DNA of 6,951 nucleotides from Desulfobacterales bacterium (GTDB lineage: Bacteria; Desulfobacterota; Desulfobacteria; Desulfobacterales; Desulfosalsimonadaceae). Both the position numbers and the translations under genes were made by a program. The notes under the pieces are model-generated. The model had not been told where the DNA came from. It did no database searches and was given only the letters and a program-made list of their open reading frames with translations. Where the stretch lies: NCBI GenBank assembly GCA_018334855.1, contig JAGXLE010000077.1:1-6951 (forward strand). Reading direction: 5' to 3'. Shown here piece by piece: positions 5,461 to 6,951 of this stretch (the stretch's first letter is position 1; each line of letters opens with the position of its first letter).

Positions 5461-5829
5461 ATGGCAGAGGAAAAAGACATAGTTCTGATTTATTACGAGG
5501 ATCAGCCGCTGATATTCGCACGGGTTGAAGAAATCGGGCCGGATGTCAAAAAAGACTGGTACCAAATCAGGCTTATGCTTCTTCAACTGCCGGTGCGGAC
5601 CGTGACCTGGATTTTAAAGGACGACTACATCAACGGCGCCGAGTTCACAATGGGAGGTCATCGGATGCGGCTGGAAAAAGTGGAGCCTCCGGAACATGAT
5701 CAGGGCCAGCCAGATGAAGAAGGACAGCAGGAGGAAACCGGCACGGATAAAACAGATAAACCCGAAAAAGACGAATCGCAGGACAGCACCGTGATTTCCC
5801 TGAAAAACCGCAAGCCCCGGCAGACCTGA
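5461..5829 (+). CDS. Conserved-looking small protein with acidic tail, unknown function
   Basis: This 122-residue protein has two parts. Residues 1-75 look like a compact beta-rich domain (MAEEKDIVLIYYEDQPLIF, then WYQIRLMLLQLPVRTVTWIL at 33-52, and FTMGGHRMRLEKV at 62-74). Residues 76-108 are a low-complexity tail rich in Glu, Asp, Gln, Lys and Pro, ending in the basic segment VISLKNRKPRQT. No signal peptide or membrane helix is seen. I recall similar uncharacterised proteins in Desulfobacterota. The N-terminal pattern suggests a small barrel (SH3-like) binding domain, which is a guess. The ATG has AAGG at 5453-5456, close upstream. An 80-base gap follows the acyltransferase gene and contains a TATAAT (5423-5428) without a clear -35. 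The next gene starts 23 bases after its stop. Confidence 0.75.
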   Translation: MAEEKDIVLIYYEDQPLIFARVEEIGPDVKKDWYQIRLMLLQLPVRTVTWILKDDYINGAEFTMGGHRMRLEKVEPPEHDQGQPDEEGQQEETGTDKTDKPEKDESQDSTVISLKNRKPRQT

Positions 5830-5852
5830 ATCCGCAACTGCCGGTTTCTCCT

Positions 5853-6743
5853 ATGAAGACCCGAATCGTCATATCAGCTTCAAGGCGCACCGATATACCG
5901 GCCTTTTATATGGACTGGTTCATGGCCGGAATTGAAAGGGGGTTTTTTACGGTCAAAAATCCGTTTAACCGGACTTCCTACACTGTTTCCGCCGCCGTGC
6001 AGGACGTGCACACCATCGTATTCTGGTCCAAGGATTTCGGCCGTTTTACAGACAAAGACTTCGGCAGAATTCTGCAGAAAAAAGGATACAACCTGTTTTT
6101 TAATTTCACCTTAAATTCAGACTCTGATCTGCTTGAACCAAACATTCGCCCGGTGGAGCACCGCATTGACCAGGCAGGGGAGCTGTGCCGCCGGTTCGGT
6201 TCGGAAACACTGCAGTGGCGGTTTGACCCGATCTGTTTTTACAGGACAAACGGAAAAACCGAAAATAACCTGGACGATTTTGAATATATTGCACAAAATC
6301 TTGCAAAAATGGGGGTTGGCTGGTGCGTGACCAGCTTTGCAGATATTTATACAAAAATGCGCAGGCGCACGGCCGCAGACAAAAACTTTGAATGGATCGA
6401 CCCGCCGATGGAGAAAAAAATCCGGGTGATCACCCGAATGCAGCAGGTGCTTGAAAAACTCGGCATGAACCTGTATACATGCTGCGAAAAACAGGTGATC
6501 GAGGCGCTCCCCCCGGATTCCGGAATAGAGCCGAGTGCATGCATACCCAACAGGTACCTGGCCGAACTCTTCGGCGGCGGGCTTTCTTTTCAAAGAGATT
6601 CCGGCCAGCGCAAAGAAATGGGATGCGGGTGCATGACCTCAAAAGACATAGGCGGGTATGCCGATCAGCCCTGCTTTCATAACTGCCTGTATTGCTATGC
6701 AAACCCGAAGGCAAAAACAGTAAATGAGAACCATGAACCATAG
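5853..6743 (+). CDS. DUF1848 family protein with C-terminal radical-SAM-like CX3CX2C cluster
   Basis: This 296-residue protein matches DUF1848. It begins with the family signature VISASRRTDIPAFY (6-19) and has FWSKDFGRF (57-65) and QWRFDPICFY (121-130). It ends with GCGC (257-260) and CFHNCLYCYAN (274-284), a CX3CX2C motif (Cys274, Cys278, Cys281) like the 4Fe-4S ligands of radical-SAM enzymes. The Pfam description of DUF1848 notes that this C-terminal cysteine cluster resembles the one found at the N-terminus of radical-SAM proteins. The reaction is unknown. The start fits the family, but no Shine-Dalgarno sequence is visible (upstream is GGTTTCTCCT), which points to coupling with the preceding gene, 23 bases away. 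Its end overlaps the start of the dihydrouridine synthase gene. The length suits a complete family member, and additional Cys210, Cys211 and Cys230 lie in the C-terminal third. Confidence 0.9.
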   Translation: MKTRIVISASRRTDIPAFYMDWFMAGIERGFFTVKNPFNRTSYTVSAAVQDVHTIVFWSKDFGRFTDKDFGRILQKKGYNLFFNFTLNSDSDLLEPNIRPVEHRIDQAGELCRRFGSETLQWRFDPICFYRTNGKTENNLDDFEYIAQNLAKMGVGWCVTSFADIYTKMRRRTAADKNFEWIDPPMEKKIRVITRMQQVLEKLGMNLYTCCEKQVIEALPPDSGIEPSACIPNRYLAELFGGGLSFQRDSGQRKEMGCGCMTSKDIGGYADQPCFHNCLYCYANPKAKTVNENHEP

Positions 6744-6951
6744 CTTTCACATCGGATCGGCCAGGATTGAACATCCTACCGTGATGGCCCCAATGGCCGG
6801 CATCACCGATACTGCTTTCAGGAAAATGATCAGGCGGCGCGGCTGCGGACTGGTATGCTCGGAAATGATAAGTGCAAACGGGCTTTGCCACGGCTCTGAA
6901 AAAACCGTTCAGATGATGGCGCACGCCGGTTCAGAAAAGCCTTTCAGCCTC
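6724..6951 (+). CDS. dus: tRNA-dihydrouridine synthase, N-terminal part (cut by window edge)
   Basis: Dus enzymes are flavin (FMN) proteins that reduce specific uridines in tRNA to dihydrouridine, using NADPH. The first 76 codons are present out of a typical length of about 320-330. The family start of the TIM barrel is clear: an IG..R/K strand, then VMAPMAGITDTAFR (FMN-binding region) and VCSEMISANGL. Two in-frame starts exist, ATG at 6724 and ATG at 6733. I chose 6724, with GAAGG at 6707-6711 upstream, but 6733 is equally plausible. Either way the gene overlaps the DUF1848 gene (20 or 11 bases), so translation is probably coupled. The specific Dus subfamily cannot be told from this fragment. 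Confidence 0.93.
   Translation, partial: MRTMNHSFHIGSARIEHPTVMAPMAGITDTAFRKMIRRRGCGLVCSEMISANGLCHGSEKTVQMMAHAGSEKPFSL

Noticed and set aside
3588..6951. The right-hand gene run as a defence or mobile island
   Set aside because: No nuclease, helicase, transposase, integrase or toxin-antitoxin features were seen, and the run continues into the housekeeping gene dus.

Overview
The window reads as chromosomal DNA from a Gram-negative anaerobe of the sulfate-reducing Desulfobacterota, most likely a relative of the Desulfobacterales. The assignment is inference. It rests on the style of several predicted proteins (a QHG-type SixA relative, a terpenoid-toroid protein, a small acidic-tailed protein, a cysteine-less PurF paralogue), on roughly balanced base composition, and on my memory of similar proteins in that group. 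No search was run. No phage, transposase, CRISPR array, tRNA or rRNA gene was seen.

Left part (1-2536), minus strand: the first 271 codons of carB (carbamoyl-phosphate synthase large subunit) run off the left edge. About 315 bases upstream of its start lies the end of a complete 468-residue PurF-like gene, so transcription runs PurF-like then carB. The spacer has no convincing gene. It holds a GC-rich palindrome that could end the PurF-like transcript, a set of inverted motifs that looks like an interspersed repeat, and a possible carB promoter.

Middle (2537-3587): a 377-base divergent intergenic region carries a good promoter for the PurF-like gene, dyad symmetries, AT-rich direct repeats and a small tandem array of 7-base units just before the strong ribosome binding site of a SixA-like phosphohistidine phosphatase gene (2914-3372). 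Three successive stem-loops follow that gene.

Right part (3588-6951), plus strand: five closely spaced genes, possibly one operon. They are an alpha/alpha-toroid prenyltransferase-like protein, a left-handed beta-helix acyltransferase, a 122-residue uncharacterised protein, a DUF1848 protein whose radical-SAM-like cysteine cluster is at its C-terminus, and the start of a tRNA-dihydrouridine synthase gene overlapping the DUF1848 gene.

Nucleotide metabolism (PurF-like, CarB) dominates the left. The first two genes of the right-hand run may act together on an unknown envelope or polyketide/saccharide substrate. I see no complete new defence or mobile system. The most unusual items are two enzymes that lack a normally catalytic residue (the PurF nucleophile Cys and the SixA-type Arg), the C-terminal FeS motif of the DUF1848 protein, and the structured intergenic DNA.
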